From contig CAAAJI010000015.1 of NCBI GenBank assembly GCA_900642245.1, positions 313,162-372,401 of the forward strand: a stretch of DNA of 59,240 nucleotides. Reading direction: 5' to 3'. This document shows, piece by piece, positions 12,790 to 23,884 of this stretch. This stretch comes from Fragilaria radians (taxonomy: Eukaryota; Bacillariophyta; Fragilariophyceae; Fragilariales; Fragilariaceae). The notes under the pieces are model-generated. The model was not told where the DNA came from. It worked only from the letters and a program-made list of their open reading frames with translations, and made no database searches. The position numbers and the translations under genes are program-made. The stretch's first letter is position 1. Each line of letters begins with the position of its first letter.

Positions 12790-14331
12790 GAAAGTTGATT
12801 CGTGTAAGCTGTAAATTACCCTTCATGTACAAATCGGCAAGAAGTATAATATCTAATTTTTCCAAAGATTGAACTACTAGAAAATGCATTATGAAATAGA
12901 CTGTTACTTTGCTTTTCTTCAGTTCGTGCAATTCAAGCCTTAGAACTAGGAGAATAGACTTCAGTTAACGCGTCTATGTTTGCCATGGATCATCTACTTA
13001 GTCAAATATAGTATATTTTATTTCGTCTTTTTCTGTCAACTTTTTGCAAAATCATCGTTTATAGGCATACCATGAAAGGAAAAATTCTATTGAGAAGACA
13101 AAACATATTGATTATATCAACTGGCTATAACTGCAGTGTGTATGTGAATAGTGAGGTGAGAGCAAAATTGGCGCTATGCATCACCTGCTTGTATATCCAA
13201 AAGACAATCATTCAATAAACTTGATTATTCTAAGTCAAGTTGACTTACCTTAGTCTATATAAAAAGGATAATACTTTATTTGAGCATGCTGTAGGACAAG
13301 TAAATGTCACTCACCTCCCACTCTTTATAGGGTGTACACCTTGCATTTGTATTGCGCACGTTTTATTGTGGTGATGTGGATAAGTTTATAGCATATTAGG
13401 ATTGTTCCTTTGTCTGTAGAATCAAATGATGCTAGATGTGATGAGCATGAAGTATTTCTATCAAGCAACTGCTTTATTTGATTTATCGATTAACTTATGC
13501 CTGTCAAAAACTTTGGAAAAATCATTTGTTCAGGATTATATCTTGGTGAAGATAATTCTTGGGCTGCTTGACTGAGCTAAAGTTATTGATTCGTGAAGGC
13601 ACAGGAAAACTAAGCCATGAGATTCCTAATTGTTTTTCTATTAGTGTGTTCAAAATTAATGCGTGCAACGCATATCAAATGACTTTTGGACTTCAGGGAA
13701 TGTTGTTGAAGCTCCTAGCAAAAATATATCAATCCTATTTCAGGATTCCGTTGTGGTTAATTGTTTAGCATAATTAAAATGATTGCACAACTTTTCTTCA
13801 TGTTCTGGCTAAGGTGTATGAGAAATAAGTGATGGTATTGTAGTCTAGAGAGGAAAATATCAGCGATTCAAGGAGATTATTTCTTAGAATGATAATTGTG
13901 ACAATTAGTGATAGCCACTGCTCTGCAAACGTGTACCTGTCTTCCCAGCAAAGTTAATTTGTTATTTTTTAATACTATCAACTAATAAATTTGAATGATG
14001 ACTTCTCTTGAATGAGCAGCAAAATGGGTGCATGCCATAGAGATGCCTGGGACCTGTGCAACTAGGGAAGCAACCCATAGTGGTCAGTTTGGAACCATCC
14101 AATGTTCATTCTGTTTATTTTTCCACTATGAATTTTAATGTTTTGGACTACAAATCTAGTAGTTGAAGGTAAAACACGAACACTTAAAATTAGAAATTTT
14201 TGAATAACATCTCGATGCAAAGCGTTAGTTCGGAAAGCATACTTTGTCCATGATACTAGTCTTTTACCTTTCCTTGCTCAAGGAACGAAAGCAACATGGC
14301 TGGAATTATGCCTTCAAGGACATTTTTTGAT

Positions 14332-14356
14332 CCAAAGATCATGTCATGATCTTTGG
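14332..14356. repeat. 25-bp perfect inverted repeat
   Basis: Arms CCAAAGATCATG and CATGATCTTTGG flank a single T. The palindrome lies in gene-free DNA and could form a hairpin, but no neighbouring feature gives it a function. Confidence 0.7.
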
Positions 14357-14552
14357 TTTGGACTTCTAAGCATTCAGAAAAAGTCAGATCCTACCCCATT
14401 CAAGATATTGAAAGTCCACTTGACACTGCTCCCTAACCCCTTAATGATTCAGTTGTTCATTACTCTATCATTTGGTATGATACAGTCAGCACTTTGCGAG
14501 AATTGAGATGGAAAAAATATGTCCTTTTTTTTGAAAAACTACGAGTAGCACT

Positions 14553-14664
14553 GCACGTCTCCACATATTGGTAAAAAATAACATCTCTTGAATTAATCTC
14601 TTTTCTAGAGTAATTTTTAACTATAATCTTAAAGTAGCATCTTCTAGGATTGTAAAAAATAGTG
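14553..14664 (+). repeat. Dispersed repeat, copy A
   Basis: Aligns with 17431-17548 in the same orientation at an estimated three-quarters identity. Shared landmarks are ACATCTCTTG followed by ATTAATCTCTTTTCTAGA, CTTAAAGTA and TCTAGGATTGTA. Weaker similarity continues upstream from about 14460. It is probably a decayed mobile element of unknown class. Confidence 0.65.
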
Positions 14665-17430
14665 CATTTGCCCCAAGATTGAACTTTAGGGCTTTTAATT
14701 TGGAATTAATTCTCATTTTTTCTATTTTTTAGTAACAGGAAATTGATCCTTTTGGATTGACCCAGATCTTGAAATCTTTAACTTTCCTAAGTATCCCTGG
14801 ATGGTGACCAGTATATAATCTCAGTTTTTAGTTTATTAAGGCTATTTCTTTCTCTCATTGCTTATAGAGAGATTTAATTGTAAGTTGTTTATACCTTTTC
14901 ATTTAATCCGAACTGGGCTTAAGAGCCACATATTGATGTTTATGACTTACCTTTTTCAAAGCTCTGTCATTTTGTAATACTTCAATTGTTGGTTGACTTC
15001 GCCCGCATTGACAAAGACAACAATGAGAGGGTGAGTAACTATTGCTGATTGATTGTGTCTATGGAACAATTTCAAGCCAGATCTAAATATTAGCCAACGA
15101 TCTTCCCTAGCTTGTTGGTATATGTCAAGCTCTTTACCTGTGACCGACCAACATGCAATATACTTGTACGTTTTTGAATATTCATTATTTGCTTTGAGTC
15201 AGGAATGAGGTTTTGATCGATTGTAATGTTCAAAATGTTGGATTCCATTTAGGATCATTCTAGAACTGTTTGTTATTTTGAATTTGTAACTGCCTGAAGA
15301 TATTGCATCACAATGGAAGATGCATTTTAGTGTTTGGATACTAAGGAGTAATTGAAATCCCTTTCACGAAGGTGAATTTGTCACCCATTGGAATCAAAAA
15401 TGATATGAATTCATTTTTGGTCGCTTGTCATGCTTATTTATTTCAATGGGCAAGTACCTTTATGATGTCAGCTGCCTTGGTGCATTAATACAAGGACGTA
15501 TTACTGTTCTGTTAGAATCCTTTTAATTGCATGTGAATATACATTTTATAGAAAAAATTTGTTCACTTGTTTGGTGTTAGATGGTACCCTACCTTGGTAT
15601 CATTGGGTGTGATGATGCATGGGCTGTGTTCATCCTTTCACACTGGTATCCTAGGGACATGAGGTCCAGGCAATTTATGCTGTGACTATTGGCTGCGTGC
15701 CATTATCATCTTAAGAAGTCTGTAACGATGCCATTCCTAATTGTGTAAGAAGATGTATGTTCTTTCTAGGGTTCTAAAATAGTGTGTACGTTGTAAAACT
15801 AATTGTCGTTAAATGATATCTTTTCCGATATCATCGTGCAACAAACCCCAGTTGACTTGTAGTCTATGAATCAATACATATTTAGACTCGATCACATGCT
15901 ATTTGAAAGGATCATCATTCTCGGAAATAAGAAAGGAAGGCCTTATTTCTTCTTTCTTTGTTTTGTTAATATAAACTATTCGCTAATCTTTGCACATATA
16001 TGTGCTGATTTGCCAGTACGAATTCCATACTGTTAGCTGCAAGTGCTAAGCTTGGCCTTGTATTTTCATGAGGTTTGGCTTCATGGAACATTTGATGTTT
16101 GAATAAACGTTATTTTTTTATGGCTGTAGTATCTTCGTTATTGCATGTTCAACAGGCTGTAAAATAAGGATTACAATGGCCCTGATATTGTTATGCTGAA
16201 TGCACAGTGAATGAAATTCACTTATCAATATCGTACCCATTCGGAAAGTTGAAAACAGGTTTTCTGGATTCAGCATAATTTCCCTGAAGTATTTCACAAG
16301 TTCCTAATTCACTTGACATGTTTATGATCTCCATTTTTGCATTGTTACAGCATCAAATTCATCAATTGGAGGACGAGGTTTATCTTCATCAAGATCATGA
16401 CCAGCAGTCCTAAGATAGTTATTCCGTATGATTTTTTATCATACTGATGAGGAAAACCCGATGCTAGGTTTCTAAAGAAATGACTTTAGCCTATCAGTAT
16501 CCTAACCTAGAGAGACATCGCATACCCAATTTGCGTGGCCATTCAACAGTTAGAAGGCCTAATGTTTTCTATTAAGACCTTCCTTTATAGGGCAATAAAG
16601 CTTCGACAACAAATATGACTGTCGTGTCCAAATATTCTTCATTCTTTCACTTTTTAATAGCAGGAAGACATCTCCATAACTTGGGAAGATGATTTCATGT
16701 TATTCAACAAGAGCACTGGCAATCCGTTGAAAACGTTTTTTCAATCCAATAAATAGGATTTTTATTTCAAACCCCTAAATCCTTAAATTGAATGCTTGTA
16801 TAAAAAATCTTGCAGGGGATTGCTTACATATGGGATAAATAATTAGTGTACTAAAATCTACTTATTCGTGAAAAACGTATTAGAGCGAATTCACTAAAAT
16901 AAAGTAATGAATTTTGTTCATGCTCCCTTATGTAAAGGAGTATTCACTACGAAATTGATAAAACCCTATGGATTGGTATGTTGACCTTAAATAGTATATT
17001 TGTGTGCCCATAGAATGGACCTTTTTTCCGCTCTGCTTCTAATTGCTAAGCAAAGGGCTGATTTAGGTTTATTGCCGTCTCAAGTCGATGGGCATGACCT
17101 TCGATTTTTTTCTAATTCATAAATTCCAACACTCTTATGCTGTGATCACAATGCTCTATGCAAGAATTAAGATAGAAAAATTAAGTCCTATGTTAAATGT
17201 CAAATATCTCTTGACTGCTCTTTATTTAGAGCTAAACATATTAATGTTAAAAATGTTTGTGAGACACATGTGATTTTTTTATCGCCTCAATTTTAGAGAC
17301 CTTTGATTAATATCATCTAAAATTTGTGAACGGAAAAAATAACAGATATTATTATTGCCATTGGTTGTTTTAGATGTGCTAGTATATCTGATATCTTTAT
17401 GATCTATATTAGCATGTACTAGCATCGTTG

Positions 17431-17548
17431 GACGTCCCCAAATGTTGGTACAAAATAACATCTCTTGCATTAATCTCTTTTCTAGAATAATTCGGTGTGC
17501 TTAACAATAGTCTTAAAGTATCATCATCTAGGATTGTAGAATATAGTA
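17431..17548 (+). repeat. Dispersed repeat, copy B
   Basis: Second copy of the repeat at 14553-14664. Similarity to the upstream flank of copy A reappears at about 17135-17190, so about 200 bp is inserted here relative to A, or deleted in A. Confidence 0.65.
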
Positions 17549-18191
17549 TACAGTCAACTAGACTGCCAATTTTCTTTTTCATTTTGCGAAGCCAAAAATG
17601 CAAGGAGAATAAATGTAATTTTGGTAGTTGGGACCAAGTCTATTGACAATGATGAGTACACACCAAGCCTTCCACTCACCAGGGAAAAAATAGGTTGAAA
17701 AGGTGCGTTTTGCTCATCATTAATATATTTTTGGTCCAAGTGAATGTGTGTATTTCGAAAGTTGCATTACATTTCCAGGTTATTGAAGACAAATTGTTTC
17801 GTGTCATCAATTATTTCAATCATTTGGAATTGAATGAATTCTTCCTTTCCTTTTTCTACTCCATTTCATGAGACAATTAAATTTGAGTTGCAATTAGACC
17901 CTCTTCATAAATTTCAATCAGTTCCATTGTGCCAACAGGGATTTACTCCTGCTTTTATTTCATAGGCATTTCATTTTTCCTGGTAGTTCCTCGGAATTTG
18001 TCGGTGATACTGGTATGTTTTCAACATGCAACTGTACCTTTTACAAGAACCATTGGGATTCGGGATAACTATTTCCAAGTGGCGATAACTTTGAAATCAA
18101 GTTGGTTGACGTACAGAGCGTTCAATGTTCAACTTAAAAGTACGAAAGGTTGAAGAGAAAAAAAAGGTTATCATTTTCTTCTCCATCCAGC

Positions 18192-19704
18192 ATGAAATTT
18201 TCTTCCTCCGCAATCGGCCTTTTAAGTCTTTTCTTGGCTTCAAGTGATATCAGTTCGATAAGTGCCTTTCAACTAGTTGCACCTAATGGAGGAGTACGAT
18301 CATCCAAGGTTTCTAACCTTTACGGAAGCAGCAGCAGCCGCAGCGGCGTAGCGACGCCTACGTCCGAGTCTGTGTCAGGAAGTACTACCAAGGATGGTAA
18401 TACAAAGGATCCATTATTGATCCGTGCTGCTCGAGGAGAAACAGTTGAGAGGACACCCGTTTGGATGATGCGCCAAGCTGGTCGTCACATCAAGGAATAT
18501 CGAGATTTGTGTAAACAATATCCGACATTTCGTCAACGATCCGAAATCCCAGAGGTCGCAGTAGAAGTTTCTTTACAGCCATGGAGAAACTATCAGACTG
18601 ATGGGTGTATTCTTTTTTCTGATATTTTAACACCACTTCCGGGGATGGGATTAGAATTTACAATTGATGAAAAGAAGGGGCCTATAATGGAACCTATTCG
18701 GTCCTATGAAGATGCCAAAAAGGTAAGGTTTTCACAATGGTTGTTTCCTTTGTTGAACGTTTTATTGGTTTCATTTTTAAGACAACGTATTACTACATCC
18801 TTTGTATGTACTCACTCTCTCAATCCTCAACCTTACAATCAAGATTCACATGATTGATCCATCTACAGCAGCACCTTTTGTTGCCGAAGCTCTCCGCACG
18901 CTTCGTCAAGAAGTCACTCCCGAGACTGCAGTTTTGGGATTTGTTGGTTGTCCCTATACATTGGCCACTTACCTTGTAGAGGGGAAAACTTCCAAGGAGT
19001 ATTTGGAGATCAAGAAGATGGCCTTTAATGAACCAGCTCTCCTGCATCAAATACTCAAATCCCTTGCTGACTCCATTGCAGAATACGCTCTCTTCCAGAT
19101 TGAGAATGGAGCACAATTGATTCAAATTTTTGATTCTTGGGCTGGGCATTTGAGTGCTCGTGATTATGACGAATTTGCAGCACCATACCAAAAGATTATT
19201 CTCGATAAGGTAAGCATCACTTTCCACGTGATCCTTTTGACTGATCCAAGGCCAAATATTCCAACTCACACATTACTGTGCATTGATCTTTTCTCCCAAT
19301 TACCACTGAATTTACTATGAATCTAGATCAAGGAAACACATCCAGAAATCCCCACGGTTGTATACATCAAACACTCTGGAGCACTTTTGGAACGCATGGC
19401 TGCCACAGGAGTGGATGTAGTGTCTCTGGATTGGACGGTCGATATGGCCGAGGGTCGTGCCCGAATAGCCGCGAGTCGTGCAGCACACGGACTTTCCGGC
19501 CCCGGTGGAGTCCAGGGAAATTTGGATCCAGGTATCCTCTATGCCAGTCATGATGTCATCCGAGAACGAACGGAGGAGATCCTCCGAAAGGCAGGTCCAA
19601 CCGGCCACGTTATGAATTTAGGTCATGGCATTGAAGCAACGACACCTGAGGAGAATGCACTTTGCTTCATTGAAACGGTACGAAACTTCCGTCATGCAAA
19701 GTAG
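18192..19704 (+). CDS. UROD: Uroporphyrinogen decarboxylase, plastid-targeted
   Basis: Removes four acetate carboxyls from uroporphyrinogen III to make coproporphyrinogen III, in heme and chlorophyll synthesis. Exons are 18192-18722, 18844-19209 and 19327-19704, separated by GT...AG introns of 121 and 117 bp; the join is in frame and gives 424 residues. The start at 18192 (MKFSSS) is chosen over the upstream in-frame non-ATG codons because it opens a clean signal peptide ending SISAFQLVAP, matching the diatom plastid ASAF-type motif; a Ser-rich transit peptide follows. UROD hallmarks are present: the RTPVWMMRQAGRH signature, the FSDILTPLPGMG block, GCPYTLATYLVEG, FDSWAGHLS with the substrate-site region, and the closing NLGHGIEATTPEE. 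Core length is normal. Diatoms usually carry several UROD paralogues; which one this is cannot be told here. Confidence 0.95.
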
Positions 19705-20246
19705 GTATAAATGAAAGAGAGTCTTTTGAAATTTAGAAAATACTATGTGAAAGCTTAAAATTTCAGTCAACAACAATTTGTTATTCTTATCACGTTTTAT
19801 TTGTAGATAACTTTGTCAATGTTCAGTGTTCATGTTCCGCAATGATTGCCTCCCTAAACTCTTTATGCATGTGACTTTAAGCAAGAGCTACGTTTTTCCA
19901 GGTTTAGCTAGAGTGATACGCTAGGATAAAACCACGTTGACAGGGACTGCTCTACATTAATTTTTCTATACTTGAAGCATTGTTAAATTCATGTTTAAAT
20001 GCTCCTATTCTCCACCCAATAGGGTGCATATTTTTGAGGAGTCGTTTCAATGTTTTGCGTTGTTTTAGTACATAGTTGTGCTAAATTTGGGTAAACATCA
20101 GAAAGTCTCAAGAGCATTCATGAGTCTAGAAGAATTAATTATATGTAGAATGATATCAGTTGTCTTTACTATAGCTGTTCCTTCAAATTTGTTCTTTGCT
20201 TTCAGGGTGTAATCTCCGTTTTCACAGTAACCTTGTAACCCCTGTG
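19705..20246. other. Intergenic between UROD and lipase
   Basis: No gene seen. A pyrimidine-rich CTTTCAG at 20199-20205 looks like a 3' splice site, so an untranslated or short coding first exon of the lipase gene may lie here. Confidence 0.45.
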
Positions 20247-22172
20247 ATGAAAACGTCATTCCAGGATATCGCCAAAATTGAAAGTCCCCCTTATGCATTA
20301 AATGAATTACGTGAAGGGAAAATTACCACATTTCTCTTTCGAAGAATCGATAGGAATCAAGCCATGTTCCGCAGTTTCCGTAGGAAATCCAAGTCCTTGA
20401 TTGAATCAACATCTACTTGTAATGAGGACGTCGTCAATGAACCAGTAATTGAAGTATCGACACAGGAGGAAGGTTCAGGATTCGAAACTCTTTGGAAGGA
20501 AAAGCAAGGTGCAGCAAGTACAAAGCAGGAACAATCGACGTTACCACAAGTATCCAAGATTCCATTGAATCGTCATCGACGTCCTCCAGTGTACGAGGAA
20601 GCCACTGCCATGTTGGCTGGGTCTCTGTTGATATATTGGATAGCAGAGTTACGAGATATGGCACGAGAGGGGGAAATCGATAAGAAGCTATTGGAACCTC
20701 CAATCAATACAGAACAAGTGCTTGAGTCCATACAAGTTAATCGAGAAGCTCTCGAAAAGAGAGCGTTGAACCATGAGGATCTTAAATTGAGATTGGATGC
20801 CATTTCTTCAACTATCAATAGCAATCACAAGGATAATGATGATGACTATAGTTTCCTTCAAAGAATACAGTTAGCGTTATCGCTATCTAGAAAGGACGAT
20901 TCTGCTTCCTCAAGAAACTATAAAACCACTGTGACTCATTTTATGGATTCCAAAGGTAAATATAACCCTGAATATCTCTATCTCCTACGCTTGTATTGAC
21001 ATAAACATCGAATCTCTCACTCCCCCCCCCCCCCCCCCTCCCTCTCCATCCTTTTCGTTGACAGCGCATGAAGAGATTGTCCATGCGATTATTGTGAATG
21101 AAGCCTTGCGTCGTATCACAGTGATTTTCCGTGGATCTGTCACACAAAAAGATTTTCAGCAAGATGCCAAGTGTGCTCAAACCAAAATGGATATGCCTAT
21201 CCCAGCATTACAAGAGGCTGGGGACGTAACAAGTATACGTATCCATTCTGGATTTCACGGTAGGTAAACATGACATGTATCTGTTGTATTAATATATCTC
21301 TTTGTCATTGAAAAAAGAAGTGTCCGTAATCCAGAACTCACCTTCATATTGCAGAATATTTATTTCGCACTAATAAGGAGACAGGTGAAACTCGATTCAA
21401 CGAAATTTTGAGAGATGTCAAAGAACTACTTCAAGAATATCCTGGATTTAATCTGTACACTTGTGGCCATTCCCTTGGTGGTGCACTTTGTACTTTGTTT
21501 GGATTCTTTGCAGCAGCTGATGATGAACTTTACACGCTCCTTCAGGATACTCCAGTCATTGTGTACAGTATCGCAAGTCCTTATGTAGGAAATTGGAAAT
21601 TCCGCTTTGCCTTTCAATACCTTGAACGTCAAAAGCGGCTACAGCATGTACGAATTGCTAATTTGGAGGACATGGTAACGCTCTTGCCATTTGCAACTCC
21701 CAGCCTTGCGGTGCTGTCACCCGCACTCACTTTATTCAGAGGCAGCGCCGGAAATCTGTATAAGCACACGGGCATTCGATTACAAATGACGAAACAACAC
21801 ATTTGCACTATTTCCTACCCGAAAGATCAAGATGCAACCACGGATGAAGAGAAAATTAAAGAGATACAAGATGCCATGAACTCTGGAAAGTCTCTTACTC
21901 AATCTGTTTATCATCTGTTTCGTAAGGATGTAGATCGGATCGTCATGTACCACTCGTGTGAAGAGTATGAGACGAGATTGGAAAAGTGTAAAAGTGAATT
22001 GATGAAAGTTACCTTGGACGAGTTATATTCCAATAAAGATATAGTGGGCGACGTACTAGACCATGATTATGTTCCCAGGACACAGCCCAGCAGTTACGAG
22101 CGTACCAAAATGGTTCTTAAGTATTGGAAGAACACTCAATCAAGCTCGGATAACGCTCTTGTAGCGAATTAG
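20247..22172 (+). CDS. Class 3 lipase (alpha/beta hydrolase)
   Basis: Probable acylglycerol lipase of the fungal lipase-like class 3 family. Exons 20247-20955, 21065-21259 and 21355-22172 join in frame across GT...AG introns of 109 and 95 bp, about 573 residues. Family marks: VIFRGSV (oxyanion strand), IHSGFHEYLF formed exactly across intron 2, the nucleophile elbow GHSLGG with Ser at about residue 341, ASPYVGN, an Asp in IANLEDMVTLLP and a His in YKHTGI, completing a plausible Ser-Asp-His triad. Residues 1-230 are not conserved lipase sequence, are charged, and include one hydrophobic segment (MLAGSLLIYWIAEL), so membrane association is possible. The start is uncertain: ATGs at 20247 and 20364 are both in frame, and a splice-acceptor-like site lies upstream. 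The substrate (diacylglycerol or a plastid galactolipid) cannot be decided. Confidence 0.88.
21022..21038 (+). repeat. Poly-C run of 17 in lipase intron 1
   Basis: Seventeen consecutive C residues, followed by CTCCCTCTCC, sit in the pyrimidine-rich part of intron 1 about 25 bases before the acceptor at 21063-21064. It may act as an unusual polypyrimidine tract and is likely to vary in length between copies and sequencing reads. Confidence 0.9.
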
Positions 22173-23884
22173 CTCTCGAGTTACCTTCATTGCCGTAGAG
22201 ACAATAACCTATTTACACAGTAAATCTATTGGAATCTTTGATAAGTGATTTCCTTACTTTGATGGCATTAATCTATACAGATATACCACTTAACTTGTTT
22301 ACACCCATATTCTAGGCTCAGCCTTGTCAAAATCTTCAAACTGCTGCTCAATACCATTTGTCATTTACAACATTAGAGTTCTTCCAATATTGATTAATTT
22401 GAAGAAAGTTCTCATCAGTGTTCCGGATGATATAGAGTCGCATATCATTCTATTCATGATTAACTTTCACTTTCAATTTAACAATATAGTTAATTGATGA
22501 AATAAAACACTTACACTCGTCCTACCTCATCAATTCAATCATCCATCATTCTTAAAGTAACATTCTTGTACAATTCCTTACCTATACTTTTTGTATATGC
22601 ATCTGAACCATTATCAGCAGATTTAACATCGCAGAAATTAAAAAGAAATCTGACACTGTAACTGCATTCTCATGTTACATTGTTCTGTATTGAAGAACAG
22701 TGATAACAAAGGATGATGCTACTGCAGAAGCAACCAACACAAAAGTATTTTATATAAAATTTATGGCTTGAATCAATCTAGATTTATGTCTGGTAATGGA
22801 AATGCAGCTTAATCTCTTCAAGTAATCTGCACATAATTAAACTCTTTCCTTTTGTGAAGTAGCAAGTCATTGTTTACCGGGTTTCTTGAGCATTCTAAGG
22901 ATTCTAAGATGTGGAGGGGGAAATACTTGATGATGCTGCTTTAAGTAATTCAAATATTGTAAGCACGCATGACGCTTTGATGCAAATTGTCAATGATTGG
23001 GATAACTAAGCCTCTCATTCTTTTCTTACTGTCTTCAGCACCCTACTGACTATTGCTGTTGGTGTGTACTCACACTTTTTTTGTGTTTCGGCGCGTCAAA
23101 ACGGCAGCTTCATTTACCTCCATTTTTGTGTTTGAACAATGTTCAGAAGAAGGACATGCTCAATTTTTATGATACTCAACCTTTTATTGGATAGACATGG
23201 GACAATGTTCTGTGAAAAGAGCCGAAAGCGTTGAAGTTTATTGAAAGAGTGACATTTACCCACTCTCTATACATTGTATGTTGCCTGGGTGTGAGTTCGC
23301 CCAAAACGTTATTCTTAAAAATGAATTATTACCTTTCCATTCAACGAACAACAACCAATTTACAATGAGAAAACTGATGTATTCATGTCTTTGCAGTATG
23401 TCTTTTTGATGATTTAACAGAAAAAATACATTTGTAGTCTTCGATCCTAAGAGAGTTAATCGGACTCTAAGATAGAAAATAGATAAATTGCTTGAGTGAA
23501 TCGATCCTCCATCCCTGATGTGCACACGGATTCTTTTACCGCACAAGTGGACGGTCGCACACCGAACTAGGAATTCCTAAATGTAAAATTCAAATTGGCG
23601 ATGAGGTGACGAAGACCCGATGTGGTGACATAAATAAAGAATAATGGAGACGGAGATTCCTTGGGTTTATATGGACAGGTATATAACAGAAAATACGTCG
23701 ATAATTCAGACTACCGTAGTTTTAATTATTGTGTCAAATTAGATGCATTTTCGTAGGAAAGCTTCTTGCAGGTTCAGAAAATGTCCAACACACGATTCGT
23801 TCTGGAATGGATTTGTCCTTATGCTCGTAGGTTACTGTACTAGTCGATGTTCCACGTTCATTTATCGCTTCATATGAGTTGACA
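22173..23884. other. Intergenic, nothing recognised
   Basis: AT-rich sequence between the lipase and the 982-residue gene. Only short frames without motifs are present. Confidence 0.5.

Larger units (their letters stand above)
12790..18191. other. Long gene-free region with dispersed repeat
   Basis: About 5.4 kb without a frame that looks coding. It contains two diverged copies of a repeat (14553-14664 and 17431-17548) and a 25-bp perfect palindrome at 14332-14356. The rest is AT-rich and unremarkable. The final part before 18192 is the upstream region of UROD. Confidence 0.5.

Noticed and set aside
20120..20215. Short frame MSLEELIICRMISVVFTIAV before the lipase, looks like a signal peptide
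   Set aside because: It meets a stop just after the acceptor-like CAG and has no clear donor joining it to the lipase frame.
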